64,000 nucleotides of DNA from Adineta ricciae (Eukaryota > Rotifera > Eurotatoria > Adinetida > Adinetidae), in contig CAJNOJ010000082.1 in the NCBI GenBank assembly GCA_905250025.1, positions 124,001 through 188,000 of the forward strand. The letters are read 5' to 3'. A model generated the notes under the pieces. It was not told the DNA's origin. It saw only the letters and a list, made by a program, of their open reading frames with translations, and ran no database searches. Positions 36,701-48,300 of this stretch are shown in pieces. Made by a program: the position numbers and the translations under genes. The stretch's first letter is position 1, and the number at the start of each line of letters is the position of its first letter.

Positions 36701-37480
36701 ATGACGTTGACTCGAGACAATTCATTTGTATCGAATGCATCAAATGTAAGTTTAGTACCAGTTATGGTCGATTATACCCTTTCGCAAATAACTCCATTTG
36801 TATTTGTTACTGCGGAAGAAACAGCTCGGCAATTTCCTACGATATTTTCCAATGGCATCGGTTGTGTTATCAATGTAGCAGATGAACTTCCTCAGATTGT
36901 ATTTCCTCCTCAAAGTGGCATCGAATCGTTGAAATTTCCTATTTTGGACCTGCCAGCATTTCCAGCTAATCAATACTTTGATGTCGTTGCCGATCGTATT
37001 GCTGCAAATACAGCAGCAAATCGACGAACACTTATCTACTGTCATCATGGACGTTCACGATCGATCACGTTTATCTTAGCGTATTTAATTAAACATTATC
37101 GTTTATCATTATCGGATGCATATACTTTGGTCAAACAGAGACGACAGATAGCTTTGCCTAATGTTGGCTTCTGGTCACAATTGAGAAACTATGAACTATA
37201 TCAGCAACAACAACGAATGATTCCTTTACCAATGATGAGATCTGCTGTGGAACCGATGACATATGGTCAGCATATGCTCATTAAACTTTCGGATGGTGTT
37301 CAACGTGTCCTAGGTCAAGATCCATATTCATCATCATTTGCGCCGTCACAGGCACTCGCAGCACCAGCGATTGTACATAGAAAACCTCACTATCACCATA
37401 TACGACGAAATCCAGTGCCTCACATGTCTTTGTATCATCACCGTTCACCCTATGATGTACATCATAGACAAAGAGCATAA
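36701..37480 (+). CDS. Atypical dual-specificity protein phosphatase
   Basis: Single-exon frame of 259 residues. The DSP fold is seen at ~28-172: a strand/helix start (PFVFVTAEETARQF), CVINVADE, a candidate general-acid Asp83 in ILDLPAF, and the P-loop YCHHGRSRS with nucleophile Cys114 and Arg120 (C-x5-R). SITFILAYLIKHY and NVGFWSQLRNYE follow, as in small DUSPs (DUSP14/18/28 type). The usual His before the nucleophile is Tyr. The C-terminal ~60 residues are unusual: rich in His, Arg and Tyr (for example HYHHIRR, YHHRSPYDVHH). Active-site residues are otherwise intact, so activity is likely. Substrate unknown. Confidence 0.85.
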   Translation: MTLTRDNSFVSNASNVSLVPVMVDYTLSQITPFVFVTAEETARQFPTIFSNGIGCVINVADELPQIVFPPQSGIESLKFPILDLPAFPANQYFDVVADRIAANTAANRRTLIYCHHGRSRSITFILAYLIKHYRLSLSDAYTLVKQRRQIALPNVGFWSQLRNYELYQQQQRMIPLPMMRSAVEPMTYGQHMLIKLSDGVQRVLGQDPYSSSFAPSQALAAPAIVHRKPHYHHIRRNPVPHMSLYHHRSPYDVHHRQRA

Positions 37481-37829
37481 AGACTTGACTTTTCTTGTTT
37501 TTGTTTTTTAATGAAAGAAAAAATCTTTTTTTGGATTTTTTTTCTTTTCCTATAGATTTCAAAATAAAAGTTCACAAATAAAAGAAAAAAAACATTTATA
37601 CGACAAGGTTGTATGCATTGGCAACTATCTCCATCTATGTTCGTTTTTATTATATGGTTTTTTGCTATATATGTTATGATTCATTGTCAACGTTGATCAC
37701 CTCTCGGTCCCTCTAGTCTTTTCGCTAGATGAGAAAAGAAAACACCAAATAAGCCAAACTAACCAAACCGATAATTGTTCGTCAAATAGAAAACTTCTCC
37801 CTAATCTTTACGGCCTTTTCTTTCTCTAG
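37481..37829. other. Short intergenic region
   Basis: AATAAA near 37562 right after the phosphatase gene fits its polyadenylation signal. The rest should be the RABL6 promoter and 5' UTR. A pyrimidine tract with TTTCTCTAG immediately before the RABL6 ATG could be a splice acceptor for a 5' UTR exon. Confidence 0.45.
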
Positions 37830-40273
37830 ATGTCTTTTGTTCAAGCATTGAAACGTTTAATTACAACGAACGATTCATCCTCAACTTCTGGAACAGCAAC
37901 AGCAACTAACGAAACAAATCAAGCTATCCCAGAGAATCTTGCACATACTAATCATCTATCTACAAATGCTAACGGATCACAATCGACGATATCCCCGTCG
38001 AAATCCAATGAAAATTTCAAACCACTCAGTCAAGGACTACAAAAGAGATACGCGCGTGGAGTTCAGTATAACAGTAAGTAGCGATTGTACTCAAGGACAT
38101 GTTTTTCTTAGTTTAGAATCAAATATTTTTCTATTTTCTCTTTCCAGTGAAACTAGTCATACGCGGTGAGTGTAATACAGGCAAATCAGTATTATGGTCA
38201 CGTTTACAAGGTACACCATTCATTGAAGATTATGTTCCCTCAGACGAAATTCGTGTTGCAACTATTAATTGGTCGTCACGCGTTTGTGGCGATGCAATTA
38301 TCAAAGTTGAAGTTTGGGATGTGGTCGATAAATCGCGAAAGAAACGACGTCCCATCAATCCTTCGCTTAAACTATCTAATTCAATCGATGCTGCTGTCGC
38401 GGAAGTATCGCTCGACGCGGAATTTCTTGACGTTTATAAAAGTACTGCAGGAGTTCTAATGGTCTACGATATAACGAAACCGTGGACATGGGATTACATT
38501 GAGAGAGAAATTGTGAAAGTTCCAGCACACATTCCAGTTCTGATTATTGGAAATCAATTGGATATGGGTCATCATCGGAAAGTGTCCACTGATAAATGTT
38601 TAAGTTTTATTGAACATCTCGATAGGTAAAATCTGATTGATCGTAGAAAGAGGTTGACACTGATTTGATTTTCAAGGGGGACGATGGGTTCTGTTGTTCG
38701 TTATTGTGAAAGTTCACTGCGAAATGGCTTTGGTCTTCAATATATTCATCAATTTTTAAATATTCCATTTTTACAATTACAGCGCGAATGTTTGCTCCAA
38801 CAATTACAAATCAATGCACGTGATATGGACGCATCCATCGAAGAAATCGATGCATACTCACGCAGTTCAGAAAATGATTACAATCTATTCATCGAGACAC
38901 TCGCTAATAAGCGTCGAACAAAACAAGAAGCGCTTGCTGGCGATGTCGTAGCTAAAGCGAAACCGTTAGAAGAAGCTAAACGTATTCACGATGAAGCCGT
39001 TCAAGCGGCACTATTAGCCGAGCAATTACAACAGCAACAATTTACATCCAAACCGTTGAATACAATTGTACAGGCTATTAAAAAGACGACGGAAACGCCC
39101 GTAGATCCGATTAAACCGACATTAACTACTAAGCAGAAACCGCCTGTGGTTGCTGTACAACCAATCGTTCAACAAGGTAAATTAAACATGTCTGACTAAG
39201 AGAAAAGCTCATTTAAGATTTTAGTTGTACCAAAATCACCTATTCATGATGAATCAACCAATAACAGTATGGAAAAACAACATCTACCATCCGATGAATA
39301 CTCTGAACCACATCCATCATCGAATCCATTGGTGGCATCTACTGTTGATGATTTTGTACCTGATGATAACGATTACGAAACATTTCTTGTTGATGATAAT
39401 GTCTCTCCGCAACAGCATTTATCAGCTGATCCATTTAATCGGTCAACGGCAACAAAACTATCGACTACGGATGAGTAAGTGTAGCTTCAGTAGTTTACCT
39501 ATAAAAAAAAGAAGAGCTCTTTCAGTGAAAATGAACTGTCCGTCAATCCAATGGTAAAAGGTTTCCGCGAACAATTAGATTCCGACGATGAGCAACATCA
39601 GCAACCTGTTATGTAAGCTACTTGTCTTCAAAAGAATAAATAACTATTTATGGACTATTGCAGAACTAATGAATCTTATGATTTCGAACCCTCATCGCCA
39701 ACAATTGAGCCCGTAAGTGTAATTTATGTTTGAAAACATATGATCGAACTAAATTGTAGGTCTCTAATCCAACATCTCTACAAGCATCACCTCCTCCACC
39801 ACCTATCTATCATCAAATATCATCCGATGATCTCGATTTTCTCGATCAATTATCTTCGTCAAAACCCAAACACTTGACCAATGATACACCAACACCAGGT
39901 ATGACTCGATTTCTGTCACTTTTTTTTGCTAAACCTCTTGACTGTCTTCCAGATTCCCAAAGTATTCACAGTGATGCAAGTGCTACGAAACCGAAGAAAA
40001 AGAAGACGACAACGAAATCGAAAAAAGTAAACTTTGTTGATAAAATAATCACCAAGTTTTCCTATTGATCGTCTTTCCTAGGAAGAATCAAGCTCTACAA
40101 CCGACACTACAAAAATAAAAAAGAAAAAGAAAGCTTCATCTACGAAAACAGCTATTACTCCGGCAATCGAATCGACTATTGAACATAACGACGAAGACGA
40201 TTTAGAATCATTTCTGGCTGATGGCTCAGGAACAGCAAATCGTAGGAATGACAATGACTATGAACATGTTTGA
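37830..40273 (+). CDS. RABL6: Rab-like GTPase RABL6 (PARF)
   Basis: Nine exons: 37830-38073, 38148-38625, 38677-39176, 39225-39474, 39526-39612, 39664-39712, 39760-39898, 39953-40026 and 40082-40273. Total is 670 residues and all phases agree. The RABL6 start block (LQKRYARGVQYN) leads to a GTPase domain: P-loop GECNTGKS, VEVWDVVDK, LDAEFLDVYK, GVLMVYDITKPWTW and the GNQLDMG guanine motif. NIPFLQLQRE and a disordered acidic tail follow. The tail keeps family motifs: DDFVPDD, NPMVKGF, a KKKKK region, DLESFLADG and a final DNDYEHV. Human RABL6 is an oncogenic GTPase that binds p14ARF in the nucleus and cytoplasm. It lies 205 bp upstream of KCMF1 on the same strand. Confidence 0.95.
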
Positions 40274-40478
40274 AACCAATATATTTATTTATCGTTATCA
40301 TTCATTCATTTCCGTTTATAAAAATCTTGATCTAGTCCATTTAACGTTACTTATCATTCTATTTTTTCGCAATAAATATTTATCGTTGTCGTTTGTTTCG
40401 CTGTCTTCTTTTTCTTTTCGTAATATTTATCTTCAATGTATTTCTAGATCATCAAACAGAGAAAAAAATAATAAACGA

Positions 40479-42604
40479 ATGACTTCGCATAGTGGTATGG
40501 AAGACTTGGAAAGAACTTTCTTCTTTTACGATTGAATTTCTCGTTTCAGGTGTTTCATGTGATGCTTGCATGAGAACGAATTTTCCCGGTCGACGTTACA
40601 AATGTTTATTATGTGAAAACTATGATCTTTGTGGAGCGTGCTATGATTTGGAAGCGGAAAGTCAAAACCATAAAAATACTCATCCGATGCAATGTATACT
40701 AACTGAAGCAGCAGCTGGTTTGTTAAATAGATTATCGTTTAGCTGATAGATTTTGATAAACTTTTCTCGTAGAGTTGTTCTATTCTGGCGAATCCACGCC
40801 CCGTCGTACAGCAGTATCATTGACATGTCCACATTGTGGATTGTCCGGTTTTATTCCACGAACATTACTCACACATTGCGTGGAAAAACATTCATCAACA
40901 TCTGTGCAAAACAAAAATACCCAAGTTGTTGTATGTAAGACCTTCATTTTCTTTCGGATAAAAACAGAGGCATTTGTTAGTGGTGTATTCAAAACAGAAG
41001 AATTCTCTAAATTAAGCTATTCCACAGAGGAGAATAGGATTTACATTTTTTTACTCATCAATAAGTGTTGTTTCATAGACGTTCTACGGTTATTTTCATC
41101 TTAGATGTGCCCAATCTGTGTGACATCACCATCGCACGGTAATCGAGCGCGGTTTGTTCTTCTTGCGGATCATATTGCTACAGTCCATGACGGCGGTGGT
41201 GATGAAGATGTGACACCTTCATCGGCCGCAACTCAATCTCGGCGTTGCGAAAATGAAGAAGTAATTTGGCAGATTATGAATTGACGTCAATAACGATTGA
41301 CTTTCTTTCGAAGGAAGACTCGGATGAAGATAATGAAGAGGAAGAAGAAGAAGAGCCATCTTTATACGATTCTGACCATCGAGCATTCATTGAAGAGGAA
41401 CATCGACGCCAAGAAGCTGCTCGTCAAAGACTTGCCCATGCCTCATCGTTAGCAGCCGCTAGAAACGCTTATACGGCGGCCTTTAGTGGAAATACTAACG
41501 CACAACGACGTCCACTTTCAAGACAAACCGCATTGCGAGGTTCAAGAGCAGGTCTACGAGGTGAAAAAAAACCGTGACTCGAAGCAATACTAAACTTCTC
41601 AGTAAATTCGTCACATTTTAGGCTATTTTAATCATTATCCGTATGGTGCTCTACCACGTACAACCACAGGATTTGCTTCCAGTGCATCACTTCGTAATCC
41701 ACATGACACACCGAATGGTACTAGCAATCAAAATACAGCATTAAGTGATCAATATGCCGCTCTCTTCTTCTCTCAAGACCCAATGCTTGGTAAGCGATAG
41801 AACGATTGATTGAAGAGTGAAATCAAACTATTGATTTCATTTCATGTAGAATTCGTTTCTCGACTTGTGAATAATCAACCATCGTCGTCTACTCCATCGA
41901 TTACTTCATCCAACGGTCAATTTCTTTTTGGACCACCAATTCCTGTTCATGTTCCATCGTCGACAGTAGCCTCAGCTGATTTCGCACGTATGCAACAACA
42001 AATCGAAAATAATGAATCAATGGTTCAAATCAAGTATACTTCACATCATCCATTCGTTCAAATCTTTCCTAAATCAACACATTTTCTCTTCCTATCCTAG
42101 ATCAACTCTACTAAACGCGAAACAAAAGCGATCTAGTCACGCTCAACAACAGTCCTTATCGTCGCAACCGGTCATTATTACACATCCATCGGGTTATGAT
42201 TATCAGCTATGGCAACAGCATTTTCCCGCCATGCAACCAACGCATAACAATCCGAATTTCTTAAATGGAGCTATTCCTCACGATCCAACAGCAACAATGA
42301 ATAGTAATCTAATCAATACTTTATCAAAAAACTCCCAACAGTCTTATCGAGAGTATGATCCTCGATCGCTGCTCGGCAAGTACGTCTTTCTAATTTTTCA
42401 AACCAAACCAAACACTCTCCCTGTCGTCTATTCTTCGCTTGTTTTTCTTTCAGAATCCTACGAAATGATCATGATGTAAATAAAGAAGACACGAATGAAA
42501 TTCGCCCACAACAATATCAAGATCATGTATCATTCTTTCAATCGATTCTTCTCTCGACAATGTTAATGAATATCAATGATGAAACGAGTCTAAATCACTT
42601 ATAA
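40479..42604 (+). CDS. KCMF1: KCMF1-type E3 ubiquitin ligase
   Basis: Nine exons: 40479-40494, 40550-40717, 40773-40930, 41105-41260, 41314-41560, 41622-41789, 41850-42033, 42101-42379 and 42454-42604. Total is 508 residues in phase. The first exon is 16 bp and encodes MTSHS plus one base, which the ZZ-domain exon continues as GVSCDACMR. The ZZ zinc finger is RRYKCLLCENYDLCGACY. A C2H2-like region follows (TCPHCGLSGF...H...H) and then the MCPIC block of the KCMF1 domain. The middle is acidic then Arg/Ala-rich, and the end keeps the family's FFQSILLSTML helix. Family role: E3 ligase in the N-degron/SIFI quality-control pathways with UBR4. It is longer than human KCMF1 (381 residues) because of low-complexity inserts. 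Confidence 0.93.
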
Positions 42605-42996
42605 TTCCACGCCAACAAATCCATATCGATTAAAAAATCAACAATACACGTAGATGAACAATTATTTTTACTTGATCTTTTGAATATAGTAAACCTGAGC
42701 AAGTTTATCTTTTTTTCTCTCTTCTTCTTTTTAAATAAATAGTTTCTTACTGACAAGTCGAACGATCTATCATGTCTATACTTGTAAAGATATTAATCAT
42801 CGACATGCCATATGTAAGAAAATAATATAAATAAACTAATTTTCACTCCTACATGACCGGTGAATGTGCGTTACGAAGACCAGTGTTTTATTAAACATTC
42901 CATCACGTCTGACTTCTGTTTTTTCTTGTCTAATCAGCAAGTACTTGCATAAAAGAGCAGAAAACAAGGATTAATCAACTCAGATTGAGATTAGAC
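42605..42996. other. Short intergenic region
   Basis: AATAAA-like signals near 42734 and 42829 fit KCMF1 3' end formation. The rest should be the promoter of the four-TM gene. Confidence 0.45.
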
Positions 42997-43644
42997 ATGA
43001 GTCTACGTCCACGAGAGTGTTTCACTCATTATCACCTCATAGTTCTAGCTGGTCTTGTAGCCGTTTCACTTGTTTTAATCATTGTCGGTGGTTCACTCTC
43101 GGCGTGGTGCATTCGATATGGAAATACATTCGAATGCCATTCATTATTACACTCCGAACGAGCTTTTTCATGTCTTTTCAAACTAATTCCAACTGGTGCT
43201 GTCCTTTGTTTGATTATTTCCTTATTCATGTTCATTATTCTGATCATCGGTCAAACCTATCTCGAATATTCAGGCATGGCAAAGAAAGAATATCAATTTG
43301 TCGCTCGATCTGTTAATATTCTTGTTCTATCAATCGCTATCATATTGATTATGGTTGTACTTCTTCAATGGTTTCACCCACCAGCACATTCGACGAAGAA
43401 TATTTTAATCGGAATGGTTCCATCGCAGAATTTAGCAAACAACACAGCCAAACAAGATCCGATGGTTTTTGTAACAATTCCACCGGACGACCCATCGTAT
43501 TTGAAAGCAATCGGCGCACAACGTGAATCCATACTTACATATCACAAACATTTTCATCATGGACCGAATTTATTCTTCGCAGCGTTTATTATTCTTTTCG
43601 TCGCTTTACTTGGGTTTGTTCTTGGACATCGTATGTCGTATTGA
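42997..43644 (+). CDS. Four-transmembrane protein of unknown family
   Basis: Single exon, 215 residues from the ATG at 42997 (an in-frame TTG lies four codons upstream). Four hydrophobic segments are visible at ~12-36, ~62-88, ~105-126 and ~188-211. A short Cys-containing first loop (CIRYG..FECHSLL...FSC) and a ~60-residue second loop with an NNT glycosylation site (NLANNT) lie between them. The topology resembles claudin/clarin/tetraspan-type proteins, but I see neither the claudin W-GLW-C-C signature nor the tetraspanin CCG. Likely a membrane protein of the cell surface or an internal membrane; function unknown. Confidence 0.65.
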   Translation: MSLRPRECFTHYHLIVLAGLVAVSLVLIIVGGSLSAWCIRYGNTFECHSLLHSERAFSCLFKLIPTGAVLCLIISLFMFIILIIGQTYLEYSGMAKKEYQFVARSVNILVLSIAIILIMVVLLQWFHPPAHSTKNILIGMVPSQNLANNTAKQDPMVFVTIPPDDPSYLKAIGAQRESILTYHKHFHHGPNLFFAAFIILFVALLGFVLGHRMSY

Positions 43645-43878
43645 AACTAGAGAGAGATTGTCTGTATTTTTATTTAAAGTATTCAAGGAACAGTGAACAA
43701 ATAAAACACGAGCTTCATCTTGCCAAGTATCAACTAAATTCGTTCTTTGTTGTATTTCATAGAAGCGAAGAAGGTTCCTGATGTGTCTTTTGTACTAATT
43801 TTGTTGACTTTTCAGTCTGTTGAAAGGAGAAGTATTGTATTGTATTCTTTCTGTCTTTCTTTTTCAAAGCAAAATCAA

Positions 43879-45302
43879 TCAGTCATTTTCTAAATTCAAA
43901 TTATATTTCACAAGTAATTCATTGATTTTCTCTCGAAATATTCTTTCTTGACTGGTATAATCCAAATCACAATCAGATTCGAACGTATACATCTTCCTGC
44001 CATTTCGTAAGGTATCAATAATAAAGGAATGATACTGTTCCATATCAATCAATAATAGTGTCCGACAACATGCATAAACAATTGAAAATGATATTCGCTC
44101 ATCGTTATTAATAAACAAGGATTTAATAACAGAAGTAATCCGATCGGTAAGACAAGATACAAAGGAATATTTCTGTTGAAAATGATGAATTAAATTACTG
44201 GCTTGTTCTCGGATAGTCCAGATCATAGAGTGACTAATTGAATCATTGATAGATGATGTCATATCAAGCTTTGGTGTCTCAAAAATGCAAATAAGACAAG
44301 TTAATAACGACGGAAGGATTGTATGAAGATATTTATCGAATGAAAGAAATCGATTGTTTAGAAGATTCATTAATAGTGATAAAAGTCGAGAGAGAAAATC
44401 GAAATCATGTAAATGAACATTTGTTTCGATACCTTTAGAGATGAATAGGAGTAACCGTGGTAAAAGTGGCTGAAGAGCAGCATCAGATGAAAGACAACGG
44501 ACTGTATTGGATTGTTGTTGATCAGTGCCATTTAAATATGATTCAGTCAGCATTTTAAAATAGAATTGCTGCTCAAGACTTAATTCATGGCCAAGTAATG
44601 ATGAAAATGATGGTATCGTTGGTGTTTGGTTGTTAATTGGTAGACGACGTGCAGATAAATTGAGAGGACAAATTGGTTTAATAGTTAGATTATTCTTAGT
44701 TAACGGATGAACATGTTCATGTAAGTCTTTGCGGCTGAAACAGTATGAAAATCAGTCGGAAAAGTTAATACGGAGCGAATCAATTACTTTATTTGAGTTG
44801 AACTCGCTAAATGAAAAAGTTGTTGTATCATAGGAGATTGTTCGCTGAGCTCAGTTGATAACGTCTTTTTCTCGCGTTGCCGATGATTTGAATGACCTTG
44901 AGAAAAATTGGGTAATGGGTTTTCTGAAGTTATCGGTTGTTGTCCATCGATTGCTAACCAGTGCATTGTCAATTGAAGTTTCTTAATCGTTCGTGGTAGT
45001 TGATCATTCGATTGAATCAACGATGATATAGAAATGACACAAGATTTCTTCTCTTGCATATCGTTTTCAAGGTTTTCAAGTGATGAATGACGAATATTTC
45101 GATTCTCGAGTGCATTCTCAAAGTCATTTACTCGAAGACAATCACGTTTACAAGCACGTGCGTATGTTCGTGTATCAATGATGAGATTTCGAACAGCAAA
45201 TAACAATTCAATAGTTACTTCTCGAATGCATTCAGTCGAAAACTTTGTCGTTGATTGATATGGTATCCACCAATCATTAGGTAGACTGTCTAACCAGATC
45301 AT
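43879..45302 (-). CDS. TAF6: TAF6-like TFIID/SAGA subunit
   Basis: Two exons, 45302-44788 and 44734-43879, encode 456 residues. A divergent N-terminal histone-fold-like region (~20-70: IREVTIELLFAVRNLIIDTRTYARACKR...VNDFENAL) matches the TAF6 histone fold, whose usual partner is TAF9. After a linker come the TAF6 mid-block (LSLEQQFYFKMLTESYL) and the HEAT-repeat C-terminal domain (LLPRLLLFISKGI, LLNNRFLSFDKYLHTILPSLLTCLI, SMIWTIREQASNLI). TAF6 is a core subunit of TFIID; the paralogue TAF6L sits in SAGA, and I cannot exclude the latter. The start codon lies only 43 bp from the start of the divergent RIB43A gene. Confidence 0.82.
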
Positions 45303-45345
45303 AATGATGAAATCAATCTAATTAGATTTCCCTCCGTTTATGTTG
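45303..45345. promoter_or_regulatory. Compact bidirectional promoter / 5' UTR region
   Basis: Only 43 bp separate the start codons of the TAF6-like gene (minus) and the RIB43A gene (plus). Both models are supported by conserved N-terminal protein sequence, so the transcripts must start within or overlap each other's 5' coding region. No TATA box is evident; the interval is AT-rich. Confidence 0.6.
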
Positions 45346-46358
45346 ATGACTACGACGAATTTATTAACTGAATTGGATATCAAAGAACATGGCGTAATTG
45401 AACGTTGGCGGTATTTACAAAAGTCTAAAGAAGCAAAGCTGAAATCAAAACATTCATCTGTATGACAATAGTTGATGCCAATTTCATAATCTGCATATCT
45501 TATAGATTGATCAAGCCACGCTCGCACAACAAATTCATGATAAAAATCTGCGCAACAAACATGAACAAACGTTATCTAATGCTTATGGTACATAGACATT
45601 GATTATGTATTTGTATTTATGATGTTTGTTTGAGCTTGTGATCAAACTAAACACGATGCTATTGTTCAGTTGCTTTCAAATCGTCAAGAGCATGATCGTC
45701 GTCGTCTAGCAGAAGATTTAAATGTATTTCGAGCGAAATATCAACAAGCAACTGATGCTCGAGAATCCGATTTAAATCTAAATGACATAACTCAATCAAT
45801 AAATAGTAGTTGTTTATATTTTGATGGCGAAGACCGAAATAAACCCGATCGTGAAAGAAAACAAAAGAATCAGATGACTCGATGGATTGTTGAACAGGTG
45901 GTGTACAAACAATTATTATCGAGTCAGCGGATATCTCGTTTGTTTAGTGTCGCCAGAAATGTCTTGAAATCGAAGAACAACGCATGACTGATAGAGCATA
46001 TGATTACAATCAGCTGGCGGTCGTCGATCATTTGAAAACTCTCGAAGCCATACAAATGAAGCGACGACGCCAGTTAAGCAATAATATCAAAGCATTCAAT
46101 CAAGTATTAGTAATAAATCAATAGACAGTGTGATACTAGATGAATTCATATTCGATTTACCAATAGGCCGAGCAAAAACAATGTCAACGACGTGTAAGAG
46201 AAACAATGGAATATGAAGACAAAAAACAAGAGATTACCAACATGTTGACAGAAGAAATATTGACCGAAAAGAAGTACTTATCGAAATTTCAATTTAGTAC
46301 TCAACATCGGCTGTTAATTCGTCCGAAAGACATGTCCTCATCGAGTTCTACTCGTTGA
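45346..46358 (+). CDS. RIB43A-domain axonemal protein (RIBC1/RIBC2-like)
   Basis: Five exons, 45346-45459, 45506-45587, 45635-45897, 45957-46109 and 46167-46358, encode 267 residues with all phases consistent. Conserved RIB43A blocks are ERWRYLQKSKEAK, IDQATLAQQIHDK..RNKHEQTLSNAYACDQTKHD, RQEHDRRRLAEDLNVFR, LNDITQS, CLYFDGEDRNKPDRERKQK, LEEQR-like EIEEQRM and IKAFNQVLAEQKQ. RIB43A proteins are coiled-coil inner proteins of axonemal doublet microtubules in cilia and flagella. The protein is shorter than vertebrate RIBC2 because it ends soon after the LLIRPKDM block. Exon 1 lies inside a stretch where an unrelated minus-strand frame is open, so it is easily missed. Confidence 0.88.
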
Positions 46359-46659
46359 ATTTAAAACAAAAACAAGTTTAAATCATTTTCTGTGTACTCT
46401 CTGCAGCTCGTTCTGTATTCTTCTATTCATCACCGACATCTGTACACGAAAAACACCAAACATTTGGATTTTAAGCACCTGACTCGTAGCTATTTTCGTC
46501 TCTCATCGTAATAGTATAGAAACAATAAATAAATGACGTTACGCATGCATAGACGTTATCCTCGTCATATAAATAATAGCTGAATTTTACTTACAGACCA
46601 TTTTTTCTTTTGTTTTTTTGCACTTTTCTGACAAAAACGAAAATCGACGTAAGATTTCG
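46359..46659. other. Short intergenic region
   Basis: AATAAATAAA near 46524 fits the RIB43A polyadenylation site. The remainder leads into the C2 gene; no other gene seen. Confidence 0.45.
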
Positions 46660-47095
46660 ATGGCTCAAGGACGACTTCGCGTGACCATAGTCGAAGCAGC
46701 CAAACTGGCTGATAAAGATAAAACAGATTTTAATGATGCATATGTGGTAGTTTATATCGATGAAAAAACTAAGCATCAAACTAAAGTATTAAAAGATGTC
46801 GAACGACCCGTGTGGAATGAAACATTTGAATTGTAAGTAATGAAAGCTTTTTTATTCAAATTTCATAGTTTTATTTAGTAATACATGGCCAAGTAATGAA
46901 TATGTTCATATAGATGTATATGATGAAGATGTAGGCAAAAAACCTGATTTAATCGGTTCAACGAAAATCGATCTCGATGATGTTATTAAAAAAGGACGTT
47001 TTGACGATTGGGTTAAACTACCAGGTTTTCTCGGATTTGGCAGCCGTGGCGATGTACATATTCGTATGACATTCGAAAAAACATCCACAGATTAA
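46660..47095 (+). CDS. Small single C2-domain protein
   Basis: Two exons, 46660-46832 and 46879-47095, encode 129 residues, almost all of it one C2 domain: GRLRVTIVEAAKLADKD, FNDAYVVVYIDEK, TKVLKDVERPVWNETFEF, VHIDVYDEDVGKKPDLIG and a final strand (GDVHIRMTFEK). Acidic residues at the two calcium-binding loops are present (D in KTDFND and DED...D), so Ca2+-dependent membrane binding is possible. No membrane anchor or other domain is attached. Stand-alone C2 proteins are common in protists, plants and rotifers; the specific function is unknown. AATAAA lies near 47163. It is convergent with the next gene. Confidence 0.82.
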
Positions 47096-47177
47096 TGTTA
47101 TTTATATATACATGTACTAATTTACTCTGTATTTCTTTTTAATTTATAAAAAAAAAGGAAACAATAAAAATTTTCTC

Positions 47178-48300
47178 TCATGCATCACCACAAGGTACAT
47201 TATCGACGGATGAGTTACATGTCCCACTATCAGACGAGGAAGACAAGGAATCTGTATCGACATAACTGTCGTTGTCTGCTGTTGATGTGACGCGCGAATT
47301 GCTCATACGATTCCGTAGTACAACAGCGGAATGAAGTGCATATTTTCGATTAAGGTGAGTACAACTTGATCGACGAATATCACTGTTACTCGAATAGCAG
47401 CAATGTGTGATTAAACGTGAAGGTCGTTCAGAACGCAGATAATGATAGCGTTGACCTTTTTGGGGATATACTGGATTGGACTTGATCTGTTGAATATTCT
47501 GAATTTTACCGTAAATTGAAAGAAACATTTTTTTCAAATCATGATCAGCGCGACGAATTTCTGACTAGAAAAGAACAGAATAACAAACACATGAGGTATC
47601 ATATAAGGTTGTTTAGACGTACTAGTTCTTCTTGTATTACATCGAGAATATTCCTCGACGATGAAGATGAAGATCCCTGATCGTCTTTAATATGATTTAA
47701 TGATTGGTCACAGAGTTGACTTGTCGATTTTGATAGATATCGTTTAGATGAATCTAATGATGTTGTTTTATTCTTGACAATCGAATACGATGGTGACAAT
47801 GATGAGTATGATGATGATGATGATGATGAATTGTCTTGTACAGGTACATTAGATTTAGATGGATCATTCTTGGTTAAATTCATTGGATTTTTTGTTTGTT
47901 GAGAGTTAATTGGATTGACTAGAGATGGAGATGAGAGGTTCGGAATTGATGGAGTTGTCTGTTTGCTCGACGGTGATGATGGTAACGGTAGATTCGGACG
48001 AATGCATGCAGATTCATATGTATTTAAACGTTCCTGTATGGTGGGTGCAGTTGTCCGTCGACGTCTCGTATGTGAACTAGTCGACTCTGATGATGAACAA
48101 TCTGAGGATGAGAAAAAGCCTGAAGTATGACTGGATGTCACATCTGACAATATTGGTATAATTGTTGTTGGACTTTGGGATAATGTTCGTAGAGCAGATG
48201 ATGGTGGTTGTGTTTTGTCGATGATTTCGATTTCAGATGGATGACGACTGTAAAATTTGGCATAGAATGAACGATCACGTAGGGAAGAAGGAAGGTGCAT
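47178..48300 (-). CDS. Ser-rich protein of unknown function
   Basis: Two exons, 48300-47623 and 47564-47178, join in phase for 354 residues. Most is Ser-rich and predicted disordered (runs such as SSSSSSSYSSLSPS, and SSSSDSG near the end). Two less biased stretches are the start (RDRSFYAKFYSRHPSEIEIIDKT) and the exon junction (NILDVIQEELVRL with SEIRRADHDLKKMFLSIYGKIQNI), which looks helical. A splice acceptor-like TTTTTTCTAG on the minus strand directly precedes the ATG, so a 5' UTR exon or further coding exon may exist. I do not recognise the family. Confidence 0.6.

Noticed and set aside
45318-45527. 69-codon minus-strand frame upstream of the TAF6-like start
   Set aside because: It lies antisense to the first RIB43A exons, which carry clear family motifs; treated as a shadow.
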